40,526 nucleotides of DNA from Helochares maculicollis (taxonomy: Eukaryota; Arthropoda; Insecta; Coleoptera; Hydrophilidae), in NCBI GenBank assembly GCA_033557835.1, contig JAWQRO010000384.1, positions 1 to 40,526 of the forward strand, given 5' to 3'. The notes beneath the pieces are model-generated. The model searched no databases and was not told where the DNA came from. It saw nothing but the letters and a program-made list of their open reading frames with translations. Positions 26,161 to 36,452 of this stretch are shown one piece after another (the first letter of the stretch is position 1; each line of letters starts with the position of its first letter). Both the position numbers and the translations under genes were made by a program.

Positions 26161-29100
26161 GGATCATCTTCAAGATATGAAGTACCTTGCATAAACGCTA
26201 TAGCCAACTTTTTGAAGGAGCATCATCATATAATATATTTACTCGTCCTTTAAACCTTATTTTACGTAAAACTTTATTATAGCACGACGTTAGTTTTTCT
26301 ATTTTAAAGAACAATATGATTAATTTTCAATAGCTTGCAAACAAAGTCTGGCTTGATTTATTGAGTTGAAATTTTGTATGCGTTCACAGGAAGGATGAAT
26401 ACGCTTAATTTAGTTATACATTTGTTTTACCTACCGGAGCTTAGCTGTCGGTCAGAAAAACTTTTCAACTAACCTACCTTAAAGAATGAAACTCAATATG
26501 TATTAAATAACCTAAAAATATTAAAAGTAATTAGGTAGATAAGCAAAATTGCAATTTCAATAGGTGAATGGGGTTGATTGGGAATACAGCTAATTTTGCC
26601 ACCGATTAGAAAGTAAATGTATTCACAATTTGGCTTGGAGAAAATGAAATAATATATTTAAAAATGTTCATAAAATTGTTTTACAAACCAGTTGGTTTCC
26701 ACACTCCTCATATTTTTACAGAGCTTAGGAAAGCCTAGTAAAATTATAAACGAATAATTTAGCAATAGTACAATTAATTATCTTGAGCAAAAACAGTTTC
26801 CGATATACACTATATCAAACTGTATAAATTCCACAATTCACTCAAAAATGTATATCCAGAGAAGATCTGATTAATATTTGTTTTAAAATTAATGTACATA
26901 TAGAAATAAGAAATGATTATCAGACAATGAAAAAATAAATCTGCTTGATCTACATTGCAGTTACAAGGTAAAATCTACCAATTCTCGTTCTACCAATGGT
27001 TGTTAAAAGAGCCATTTTGCCTCGATTTCCCTTAAGCCATGATTCCTTGAAAACTATGCATAGCAGTATCAATGGAAGTGCAATTAAAATAAACGAATAT
27101 TTTGGATTGGTTCTATTTTAAATCATATCCCATGAGCAGAAAAAAGTGTTGACAAAATCGCTCAACATGCTACTTTAAATTAATATGAGAAAAGTCGTTT
27201 TATATTGCACTTATAAGGTGATACCCGATTTATAAGAAAGATATTATACTTTATGGTTGCTTTACGTATCAAATAAATTTATATTTAATAAGAAAATACC
27301 AAGTATTACAAAATCTGGAAGCTCTGGAATAAATCACCATGTTTCGTGAACATATTTTGCCTCTCTAGAATGCTATGTTTACTTTATTTCAAATAGCAAT
27401 CGTCCTGGAATAGCACATAAGTTTCAGTTAGTTAAAATTCTGAGACAAAATGCACCAATGCACCCATCATGGAATCATTCTACTAATACATTTGAAAATG
27501 TATTCCAGGCTTAAGCTAGGTGATATAAATTTGTAATTGAAAAACCGACCTAAAGCTATAAATTGTTTGTATACGTTTTCATAAAAATTATTCAAATTGT
27601 GCTTTATTGATTTCCAGTTATTTGAAAGTTTAAATAAAATTGAAGAGAAAATTATATTTGAAAATATTCTCATTCAGTGCTTCACACGCTTTTATACTCT
27701 AGAGAGACAATTTTTTCGATTTTTTTAGAGCTATGCTACACGCTCTGTATCGGAGCTGAATTGAGCAATCCGAACTAAATCAATCAATTGATGAATTAAA
27801 TGTTATAGATATATGAGCAAATAATAAGTTTATAGAATCAACGACTTATAAATCTTATTGGCTGCGATATAAGGAAAAAATCTCTATAGGTGTGTGTTAA
27901 ATGTATTATTGGCAGGAAATAATCATGGAAAGATTAGCAATAGAATATTCATATATTTCATAAGTCTGCATATTAATTAAGGCAATGTTATAAGTATTGA
28001 CTTTAGTCTGAGTTGAACTATGTTTATTAATTTTGTAGCTTCTTTATACGGATTGCTGTAAATTAACATCTAGTTAGTAACTATGGTGTAATGGAGAATA
28101 AAATAGATATCTTACTCTGTCAAATATTACCGATCTAAAAGTAGAAACTATATGTGTAGCAAGTAAACTGTAGTAGGGGGGCCTCCGGAAACCAGCAGTT
28201 AATTCAGCAGTTATCAAATTTTCTAAGTCTTTAATGAATGATAGAAGTAAATCTATAACCTAATATTTTAGGACGCATACCTTTCAAAATTATTGTTTGG
28301 TTCGGCCTATAATAGTTCAGTATAGATAAATATTTGACTAAGGAAAGCAATAATGCATGACAAATAATAAACTTGAATTTTTTTAAATGCGTGATTTCTT
28401 ACTTATAATGCCACCTTAGTCAACGTCAAATATAACTTATGATTTGTATTGCATTAATTTTGGTTCTGAATTATTGTTTGTCTGTAGTTTTCATGAAACA
28501 ATCAGATATAAATAGTCATATTTTTAAAAAATAGCAACTCTTTAAATAATATAGATTTAGTTGTTGCCTCTTTGACTAACCAACCCTTAGAAAAAGTGCG
28601 TCTTATTCTATAGATATATTTTATAGTCATTTTTAACCAAAATATTTGGAATTCTTGTAATGGTCCTTCTTCATTTCATATTTATCATATCCTACCGATT
28701 TATTTATTTAGCAGGATATAAAGAACAGAAACTCTTCTTTGTAAATTTCGCCACTAGTTCCTTAAAAGAGATTTTCAACAACCGGCAGAAGTTCGATGTA
28801 AAGCCGTATCATTTAATATAAAATATCACAATAAAATCTAGATCGTCAAGCTTACATCCCACAATGTTCAAACATGTTCATCAATTAAAATTTAAAAGTA
28901 AAATCATCTACTGAAGTTAAAATGTATAAATATGCACACTACAAGAAAATGAAACATTAGCATGCAAGACAAACAATTTCACATCTTGGAATTCTACCAT
29001 TCCAACACATTCTAATTACAATATCCAGCATTATTTGAAAAATATTTTCTTTTTATATGTTAAAAAGCGAGTTTGGAAAAAGCCTCCTCCCATAACTGAC

Positions 29101-29470
29101 ATAATGATAATTGCTACAGGGATTAACTGCTGTAAGATTTAAGTAACAAAACTAATGCAGCTTGCGGTTTCCTTCCACGCTTTTAATCTTCGCAGAAGTT
29201 TGGATAATTAGGAACGACCCTCGGATTCATATCATTTCAAGACTAGTCTCTAGGGACATAAGTTTATAAGCCACCCAAATTTACCAAAGTATCATAAAGT
29301 ATTTTCGCCGCATTCTTGAAAAATTCCCTCGTAAATTTATTGGAATCATGATTCACTTGGCGTATTAAACACTTCGCTCATTGTTCCCGAAATAACATTT
29401 ATTGTTCCGCTCTTGGCGAAGGCATCTTAAAGTTAAAACCACCAAAACACCGACAGACTGGTTTTATTAC

Positions 29471-29933
29471 CTTTTGATGTGAAACTGAACGACCGCAATC
29501 TGTAAGAGTCTTCATCTTCCTCTCCGTTCACGCCGGGAGGATAAGGATTTCTTTGGTCTGGAACATCTAAGAAGGCTGTTGATTTCCGATGGTAGACGGA
29601 AGTGCCCCTCCTCGTAGAGCCTTTCCTCCGGATGTTCGGTGACACTTCTGGGGTATTTTCGGCTTGGTCCAATTTTGGTTCACTGTTACAATGACTTCGA
29701 ACTTCTGAATTGTTAGCGGTAGCTGCAACTGCAGCTCTTCTTCTTATGGACCTACCACTGGCAATTCTAGCACTTTGGGACCTTGTGGCGGGTCTCCTCC
29801 GACGAGCTTGAGGAGTCCCAGCTTCAGGAGTTCCCCCCAATGGAGGGATGGCTTCTATACTTGCCGAGTTCGCGGCGCATATAGACGCGGAGCGCCCTTT
29901 AGCTCTCGACGCGTGTGGATAGTCGTCCGTCAT
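29471..29933 (-). CDS. Rgk: RGK-family small GTPase, first recognisable coding exon
   Basis: Encodes residues 1-154 and the first base of codon 155, starting at the ATG at 29933 (MTDDYPHASRAKGRSAS). This is the first in-frame Met; the open frame continues 50 codons upstream without one. The exon is GC-richer than all surrounding DNA. The segment is the long, low-complexity N-terminal extension typical of RGK proteins: basic arginine/serine clusters (QARRRRPATRSQSAR, GRSIRRRAA), several R-x-x-S sites, then an acidic patch before YRLRSFSFTSKG. The donor is AAAAG|GTAATA at 29470; joining to 5507 restores a continuous phase-1 frame ending in the P-loop. Its 5' end lies about 0.4-0.5 kb beyond the HtrA2 stop on the same strand, so HtrA2 is the immediate upstream neighbour. 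Confidence 0.9.
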
Positions 29934-30083
29934 GGCGATAACTGACGCCGTGCCGGTGGCCCAGTAAGCGTGGTGAGCGTCGAGACGCGGGATATCGGAG
30001 CTCGCCGAGGTTATTTCGGGAACGGCATACACCTCTCTTGTTGGAGTTCTCTTAGAGAGGTTGTATTCTTGTTTGGGTTCCAA
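29934..30083 (-). other. Open frame upstream of the RGK ATG (5' UTR or N-terminal coding)
   Basis: Fifty codons in frame with the RGK ATG and free of stops, after a TGA near 30098. They are protein-like in composition (for example RTPTREVYAVPEITSASSD). With no ATG they are either 5' UTR or the end of an exon whose Met lies in an upstream exon. The nearest CAG that could serve as acceptor (about 30088) has a poor pyrimidine tract, so UTR is slightly favoured. Confidence 0.45.
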
Positions 30084-30420
30084 TGCTGTGGTTCGTCAAG
30101 TTTGAAAGTCTTGTGGTAATGCCACACGCAGAGCACACTTGATTGATGCTGCGTGTTTAATATTAATGAAAAAAGATTCGAGATCTGTTGGAGTTTGTCT
30201 GATTTTTAAACAGGAATTGGGTTAATGTATCCCGGGAGCGTCGTCGTGTACTCGATATTGCAGTTTTTGTTTGAGTTTTTTGTACGGAAACCGTTATTTA
30301 CTGCAGTTAAAATTGCTCTCAGGAAGAGTAATGAGCAGCAAATCCCTGCACATTTTACAACTCACTTCTCTGTTCTTGTATTTATTAAAATCAAAAATTG
30401 AGTTTACAACGCAAGACTAT
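30084..30420 (-). promoter_or_regulatory. Short spacer with probable RGK promoter/5' leader
   Basis: Lies between the HtrA2 polyadenylation signal and the RGK open frame, both read leftward. It should contain the RGK transcription start unless an upstream leader exon exists. No TATA box stands out. Confidence 0.4.
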
Positions 30421-30426
30421 TTTATT
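30421..30426 (-). terminator. HtrA2 polyadenylation signal
   Basis: AATAAA on the minus strand about 70 bases after the HtrA2 stop codon (30497-30499); a second AATAAA-type match lies at 30381-30386. This gives a very short 3' UTR. Confidence 0.8.
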
Positions 30427-30496
30427 CATATTTTCTTATAACTTGTTGCAAGAATTTTAATTTTTTTCTTTTCTTTTGTTCTAAAAAGAAACTAAC

Positions 30497-30659
30497 TTAT
30501 TTGTTAAGAACGAAGACTTCATGCGCTTTTCCTTGTCTCATAATTTGTAGTTTTAAAAGATGTCGCTGATCGTCTCTAAGAAAAGTGTAGATGTCACCAG
30601 CCTTTGTAACAGGGATGCCATTGACATGCGTAATTATATCGCCAGTTTGTAATCCACTC
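30497..30659 (-). CDS. HtrA2: HtrA2 exon 4 (end of PDZ domain)
   Basis: Acceptor TTAATTCTTTCTAG; the split Arg362 codon is completed and the exon runs SGLQTGDIITHVNG to the stop. In-frame open sequence before the acceptor (30660-30745) is intronic, since it breaks the PDZ alignment. Confidence 0.95.
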
Positions 30660-32443
30660 CTAGAAAGAATTAAAGTTTTACAGGATTCACCAACCGCAAA
30701 CTTATAACCGGCTGATAAATATTCATAGCTTTGGCACAGTCTCACCTCAATATTGGTTTAATCATAGTAGCGAACTGAGGATAGCCCTACCCTGCAAATA
30801 TACTTTAAATTGCCAGACTACTAACAAGTATGTGCTCTGTGAAGTCTTTTTTGAAAAATTTGAATATTTTGAAATTGCTATTAGATTTGTATAATGTTAG
30901 TCAAATCTGAATCTTCTATTTTGAAATTAGGTGAATTTTAGAATAAACCAATTGGATTTGAATGTATTATTTATAAATATATGATAGCATATCGAGTAGC
31001 ACTTATTGTTACGTTAAACGTTAATCTTAAGGCTGAATCGTTCCACTAGTATCATTGCTTATAGTTTTTACGATTTTTAACTTGCAATGTTGGCCAGAGA
31101 ACCTTTTAAAGCCAAGCTATTGAATTATCCTCTTATTGACAATATACTTTTATTATCAGTGGATGTTTTCGGCAATTTATCAGCTATTGTCCCATTTAGC
31201 TTTATAATTTGCAAATGGAGAATTATATTTGTCTATAGAAAAATTTTATTTCATTAGCTTGAACTCATTTAGGTATAACAGACAAAATGTCTAAAAATGT
31301 CACAGTAATAACGAAGAAAGTATGAAGGATTCTAGAAAAATTAGAAGTACTGAAAAGTCGACAGAAGCAATAAGATTACCATATGCAGAGGTGACGACAA
31401 AAGTACAAATAGCTGATAAAGTGTTTGAGGACTTCCAAATTAGTAAAATAATCAAACGAATCTAGATATTGCTTATAATATTAATGGACAAGATAAGAAG
31501 AGTAGGTTATAGGGAACAAAGACTGATTTTAGAGTATAAACCTAAAGCGTGATGGTAAGTCACCTCTATGCCAAAGGTGTGATACTGACAGTAAGTGCAT
31601 TGGAGAAGACGCAAAAGTTACAACACTTATGGGTAAAAGCAATGAATAAATCAACAGGATTTAGGCAAAATTTAAAATGAGGAAAATGGAGCCAGTGCCT
31701 ACCGGTGAATACCTTTGTAGCGTTATAATAAATAACGAGGATCTGGATGCAGTAAGAGCAAATTAAGGAAATAATCTCACAAAAATATATTACGTTCTTA
31801 ATAAGAAAGGGCTAGGAAACAAATAATTAAAAATGGAAATATAGATACAAAATACAGTTACAGTTGACTTTAAACATAAGCGAATGAAATGTTGACTCTT
31901 AGCCAAAAAATAAGACATAAAGATCAACGTAACCGAGAAACATGTCAGGAAGATAGCCAAAGCATCTCAATTATACCGAATTAGAAATAAAACATCAGAA
32001 AAGTAGAGAATCGGAAATCAATACAATTGCAATGGAACATTGCAGATTGGTAAAAAAAATAATGGGTAAACGAGAAGGAAAAAAAGCTGAAAAGAAGAAT
32101 CAGTAGAATGTGGCTAGATAGGAAGATTACGAAAAGGTAACAGAAAACACGGTGGAAGATTTGAGAATGTTGGCGAAAGATTTAATAGTACAGAAGAATT
32201 GGATTTACTAAAAGTAGGAGTCTAATTCCGATGTTATAATGAGGAAAAAGGCAGCGAAAGAAAATCGCAACTACAAAACATTAAAACTTATTTTTCATTT
32301 TCAGATATCTAAACATGGGATCATGTTAAATTTTGATGAAAGTTGATTATTTTACTGATAAAAATAATTTAAAAATTCAAATGAATAATGAACTCACCAA
32401 AAAGAATGTTGATAATAAAATTTATTTAGCTCATAATTAAAAA

Positions 32444-32486
<43 letters not shown>

Positions 32487-35400
32487 CCCTATTTAGTATT
32501 CTGTTTGAAACATTGGATATGAAATCGTTAACAAGTTAAAGCGTGTGAGAATATGTTATAATTTGTAGAAGCCAGGCAATTATCGAATCTACATACACGA
32601 TCGTATTTGATAAGCATTAATGTTTAACGATTTTTAATGGTCTATATTGTGTGTTTTTACCGAACGTCCATTTTTATCATTTGTCTCATAAATTTTTATT
32701 CAAATTTTTTTATGAATTTAGTGGAAAATTAAAAAAATACCTACGTTCCACGCTCGCAATATATATTTTAACTTAATGTAGTGAATAAAAAAGGATAACG
32801 ACATGAAAAATGTAAATCGCAGGATAAAGAAAGTCGGCTTTAGATATAGAAAGGTCAATGATACCCAATAATCCCTAAAAAGTTAGTGGACTCTTAAGAA
32901 ATCTTTGTGTAAATCCGGCGGGGTTTTCATGGCTTGTTTAGAGAAAAAATTGGTAAAGGTCAAAAGCACGAGGGAGCTTTAATATGAATTTATTTTAACA
33001 CGTGTCCCGATTTGTACGCTCACATAAAGCCACAATGTTTTCCTCAGTTCTTATCTACTATCATAAAGCTTACCTTTGCGCAATAGTGCCTCTTATAACT
33101 TTCCAAACAAAAATTCCTTGAGTTACAGAATCTGGAATTGCATTGTATTTCTGAAGCAAATCCTTGACAATGTCCTGGGTTATGGATATTGTCGTAATTC
33201 CGAGTTGTTTCTGGGGATTGGCCTGTTTAACAGCTGAAGAAGCAGACATAATCCCTCTATCCACGAATCGTTTGACATAATCTGCAAGTAAAATATTTGC
33301 ATGAAATTGATTATTCTATGATAATAATGAAGTAATTTTAATACATTTTACTCGATGCTTAATCGATATGTTTTTATGGCAAGAAACATAGGATAGTGAT
33401 TAACATTTCTGTTTTATTAAGTAATATTAAATAAGTAAAATTTCATTTTATACTAAATAATGATAATCTGTACATAACAAGAATGCGTTTTAAAAATGCA
33501 TGTACTGAATTTTATTATATGTTTTTTGTCCCGAATGTTTCATAAGTATATTTACTCACAAGAATATATTTAGGCAGACGCAGCGAAAATTCATTAACAT
33601 TAGTTATATAAAGAAAGTCTTTCATGAAATAATTATTCGAAAATCTCGGCACGATTGGATTAATTGAAGTTCGTCGGGAAATTAAATTTTGATGCGCTCG
33701 CAACCGTTTACCTCAAGAACTTCTGGATGGAATTAACAATCACCCTGCCAATTAACAATCACTCTAGTAATTAACCCTTATAACAGTCTAGAATTGAACA
33801 ATACCTATAGGAATTGCAAATGATATTCCTGCTGTGATCCGCAAATTGTTAATGCCGATGACGTCGCCATCCAAATTCACCAAGGGACCACCTGAGTTAC
33901 CAAACGTTATAGCCGCGTCGGTCTGGATGTACTTCATGGAGTGGTTTCTCAATCCGAGTTCTTCCGCATCCCTGTTGATCGAACTTATCTGCGGATAAAA
34001 TGATCGGTTAGAGAGCAATTAAGCTGAAAGCTTTAGCTTCATATAAAAATAAAAAGATCCGACCTCAATTTACAAGGATAAAAACAACCACTTGGGCTGT
34101 TAGTAGGGGCACAAATAATATGGTGGAGGTGTGTGGTTGGCGGGACAAGCTTAGTGGTACGGGAATATATTTTTTGATGATGCGTTAAACAATGCGGAAT
34201 GGATTCGTTTTGCCCGCATCTATTGAATTTTCATTTCCAAAACAGAAGTTTTAATAAGGCATTCATTATTAAATTGTCTTGATTTCTCTTTTGGCCTGCT
34301 TTCTACTTGCATCAACTGAAAAGCATGACTGAAAACCGAATTGTTGCTGCTGCTGCTACAGTCGTAGCAAACAACAATTATTGTTTATTTTCTTTGCTAG
34401 TTAAAGTTCTGAAGTAGTTTGGAAATTTACATAGTTAATTTTAGGAAATGCCTCTCGCTAACTTTTCGGTAAACTAACTTTCGTTATGTATTATAGCTTA
34501 GCTGATTAATAAAAGTGTTTCCGGCTTAGTTACGGATTTATGGCTTATCTGCAGCGGTTGCGACAGATATAAATACACTACATTTATACAAAATATAAAT
34601 TAACGTTTCGCCGTTTTAACGTTTCTGTGAATTTGTTATTATTTAAATATCATATAAGCCCATAGTACACTACTTTTGTAACGTGACAATCTTACAACAT
34701 ATTGTATAGATTAAAAACGTACATTCTCTAGTTTTTCGGCGAAAGAAAATCTATAGTTACTGAAATATAAATGAAATAATTTTTTAACAACGAGCACTAC
34801 CTTTGCTTAAATCTAGCTCTAAAAATGCACTTTAAATTGAAATACAAAATTTAGACATGAAAATATTCACTATGCTTAATTCTTTATTGAAAAAGAGATT
34901 GCGCTTAGTATAATAATTCATTATACTTTGTCAATGTCTTCTCAGGCATTGGAAGCGCACAACATATATAATATTTTGCTTACCACTCCGGCGGTAACAG
35001 AGTGACTCAGAGATAAGGGGCTCCCCAAAGCAACAACCCATTCCCCTACGTTACACCTAGCAGAATTCCCTAGCTTCAAAATCGGCAATTTCTTCTCGCA
35101 TTGAATTTTAAGCAGGGCTATATCTATGTTCATATCTGCATCTTCGACAGTGGCTTTATAGACAGATCCATCGTGTAGTTTGGCCAAAATAATGGCATGT
35201 GGTTTGCTTATAACTACATGGGCGTTGGTAACCAGCCACCCATCTTCCTTAATGATGAAACCGGAACCATTAGAAATGACCAAAGCATCTCCAGTGTTTG
35301 CGTCTATTCTTCTTGGATCTTTGATTTCTATGTAGACAACTGCATCAGCGCATTTTTGTACTACTTTGTCAATAAAATTGAAATTATCTCTTAGATTCTT

Positions 35401-35676
35401 GTCGCCATGCAAACCTTTAACTGAAATGTCATCCTGCCCTTGATTTGTTAATAGTTGGGGTTTTTGTTCTTTTCTCTTCCCATAGAGATATAGTAAGCCG
35501 GCTCCTACTATACTACCTCCTACTATTATTTTCTTGCTCGCTAGAGGACTTGATGTTGGGGTACGTACAGGCGAAGGCTGACGTTGTTGAGTATTTTTTG
35601 AAGAGTACTCTTTTGTAAATGTTCGGGCAGGACTACTGGAAAATATCCGTCGCGTTAAGGGTAACAAAGCCGACAT
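30497..35676 (-). CDS. HtrA2: HtrA2/Omi mitochondrial serine protease (complete, 4 exons)
   Basis: Trypsin-fold ATP-independent protease of the mitochondrial intermembrane space, used in protein quality control and, once released, in promoting cell death. Exons 35676-34984, 33988-33805, 33281-33074 and 30659-30497 join in frame (introns phase 0, 1, 2; 995, 523 and 2414 bases) to give 415 aa, close to fly HtrA2. Residues 1-47 are a basic Ser/Thr/Pro-rich mitochondrial presequence, about 50-66 a membrane anchor (IIVGGSIVGAGLLYLYG). Catalytic His153 is in TNAHVV, Asp185 in NIDIALL, Ser263 in GNSGGPLVNLDG. The PDZ domain spans about 318-410 (QLGI carboxylate loop, GLQTGDIITHVNG). The ATG has A at -3; an out-of-frame ATG lies 7 bases upstream. 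No clear A-x-P inhibitor-of-apoptosis-binding motif follows the anchor. It runs head-to-head with the gustatory receptor gene. Confidence 0.97.
31270..32290 (+). pseudogene. Decayed transposon-like coding relic in HtrA2 intron 3
   Basis: A purine-rich plus-strand stretch reads as a protein broken by scattered stops and frameshifts. In the frame through 31566 are CQRCDTDSKCIGEDAKVTT (31569-31625), MEPVPTGEYLCSVIINNEDL (31687-31746), LTKIYYVLNKKG (about 31776-31811) and VTVDFKHKRMK (about 31857-31889). Stops between them are mostly single-base changes of plausible sense codons. Upstream, other frames carry LPYAEVTTKVQIADKVFEDF (about 31377-31436) and NLDIAYNINGQDKKSRL. The small C-x2-C-x6-C group and basic composition suggest an ORF1/gag-like protein, but I cannot name the family. 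It is antisense to HtrA2 and removed with the intron. Confidence 0.6.
32446..32483. repeat. TA microsatellite in HtrA2 intron 3
   Basis: About nineteen TA units, close to the right end of the decayed coding relic. Confidence 0.95.
33074..33281 (-). CDS. HtrA2: HtrA2 exon 3
   Basis: Acceptor TTTACTTGCAG, donor CAAAG|GTAAGC. Encodes residues 293-361 and the first two bases of codon 362: the end of the protease domain (DYVKRFVDRG), the linker and the first half of the PDZ domain. Confidence 0.95.
33282..33804 (-). other. HtrA2 intron 2
   Basis: Phase-1 GT-AG intron of 523 bases; AT-rich with no recognisable feature. Confidence 0.9.
33805..33988 (-). CDS. HtrA2: HtrA2 exon 2 (catalytic serine)
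   Basis: Acceptor TTTATCCGCAG, donor CTATAG|GTATTG. Encodes residues 232-292, including the strand motif MKYIQTDAAITFGNSGGPLV with nucleophile Ser263 and the TAGISFAIP strand. It is the most conserved part of the family. Confidence 0.97.
33989..34983 (-). other. HtrA2 intron 1
   Basis: Phase-0 GT-AG intron of 995 bases. It holds a short GCT run near 34345-34356 and otherwise nothing recognised. Confidence 0.9.
34984..35676 (-). CDS. HtrA2: HtrA2 exon 1 (presequence, anchor, His/Asp)
   Basis: Encodes residues 1-231: the mitochondrial presequence, the membrane anchor and the first beta-barrel with His153 and Asp185. The donor is GGAGTG|GTAAGC, phase 0; reading on past it gives a non-homologous tail and a stop. 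Confidence 0.97.
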
Positions 35677-36087
35677 GTTTCATTTTTAGGCTTTTTGCTG
35701 GATTCGCTATTTTCCATATGCTTCGTACATTACGATAAACTTAAAGAACTGGAATTTTGATTGATAAAACAATTTTGACGTGTTGTTGCCAAATAGCGCC
35801 ACTGCGATCGTGGAATTTCGCCGTATGTCAGCACAAAATTTTTAATCGAAATTGACTTTGACATGAGTAGACTGGTGGTTAAATTTTTTTTAAAATGTTT
35901 TTCAACCACTAATCGATAGTTCAACACCTACAAATTAAGTAATTGATTCAGCCTCCCGCGTTTTAATACACTTAGGAAAATGAATTCCCAAATGGCATTT
36001 TAATAAATTGAACGATATTATATTTGTTTGTTTGTTTGCCCTCGAACGTGATGGCGCGTCCGTCTATGTTCCAGTTTTCACCGAACT
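35677..36087. promoter_or_regulatory. Shared divergent promoter region, HtrA2 / gustatory receptor
   Basis: Only 411 bases separate the two oppositely directed start codons, so both core promoters must lie here or overlap. AATCGATA at 35911-35918 (TATCGATT on the other strand) is one mismatch from the DRE element common in insect housekeeping promoters. There is a TTTG tetranucleotide run near 36022-36037. No TATA box is clear on the HtrA2 side. Confidence 0.6.
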
Positions 36088-36128
36088 ATGAAACAGTTAA
36101 GGGTGTTTCCTTTAAGATCGAGTTCTAA
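36051..36128 (+). other. Upstream ORF overlapping the gustatory receptor start
   Basis: A 25-codon frame opening with ATGGCG (MARPSMFQFSP) begins 37 bases before the receptor ATG and ends at TAA within its codons 13-14, in a different frame. If it is on the transcript it would reduce initiation at 36088. Confidence 0.4.
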
Positions 36129-36452
36129 CAAAGAGCTAAACAATGATGCTAAAGAACAAGTTGCCACGTCAAACACAAATTTTGATAGTACAGTGTCTTC
36201 TAAAGAAGTAATTCATTACCCCTGCCTCTGTGAAGCGATTAAATTAGTGACGTTCTGGTGCCGTATTGTTGGTATTTTACCTATAGTAGCAGATAAGCCA
36301 GAGAGCCACACCCATGGATGCACTTTTAGGGTATCGAAAATTTACATGGTATTTTCTTGTATCCTTCAGTTTTTCTACGTATTTTACATATTGGCTACTT
36401 ACATATCAAGATTTGCTTGTGGGCCGGATGTTTACTCTGACGGACTTGAATG
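36088..36452 (+). CDS. Gustatory receptor exon 1
   Basis: The ATG at 36088 has A at -3. Encodes residues 1-121 and two bases of Trp122: cytoplasmic N-terminus and TM1. The donor is ATG|GTAAGA; without splicing a stop follows at once. Confidence 0.93.

Larger units (their letters stand above)
5508..29470 (-). other. Giant RGK intron (about 24 kb)
   Basis: GT-AG intron on the minus strand between the first recognisable coding exon and the P-loop exon, phase 1. It is AT-rich and has no convincing intact gene on either strand. Listed separately are a fossil transposase-like gene, two foldback repeats, two repeat tails, a dispersed 50-bp repeat pair, small hairpins and two exon-like open stretches. 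GC-richer patches (about 8.85-9.05, 15.3-15.85, 16.5-16.85, 21.2-22.1 and 22.7-22.95 kb) have no open frame I recognise and could be regulatory. That is only a guess from composition. Confidence 0.85.

Noticed and set aside
30660..30745. In-frame sequence before the HtrA2 exon 4 acceptor as part of the protein
   Set aside because: It would insert unrelated residues into the PDZ domain, whereas splicing at 30659 restores the family pattern exactly.
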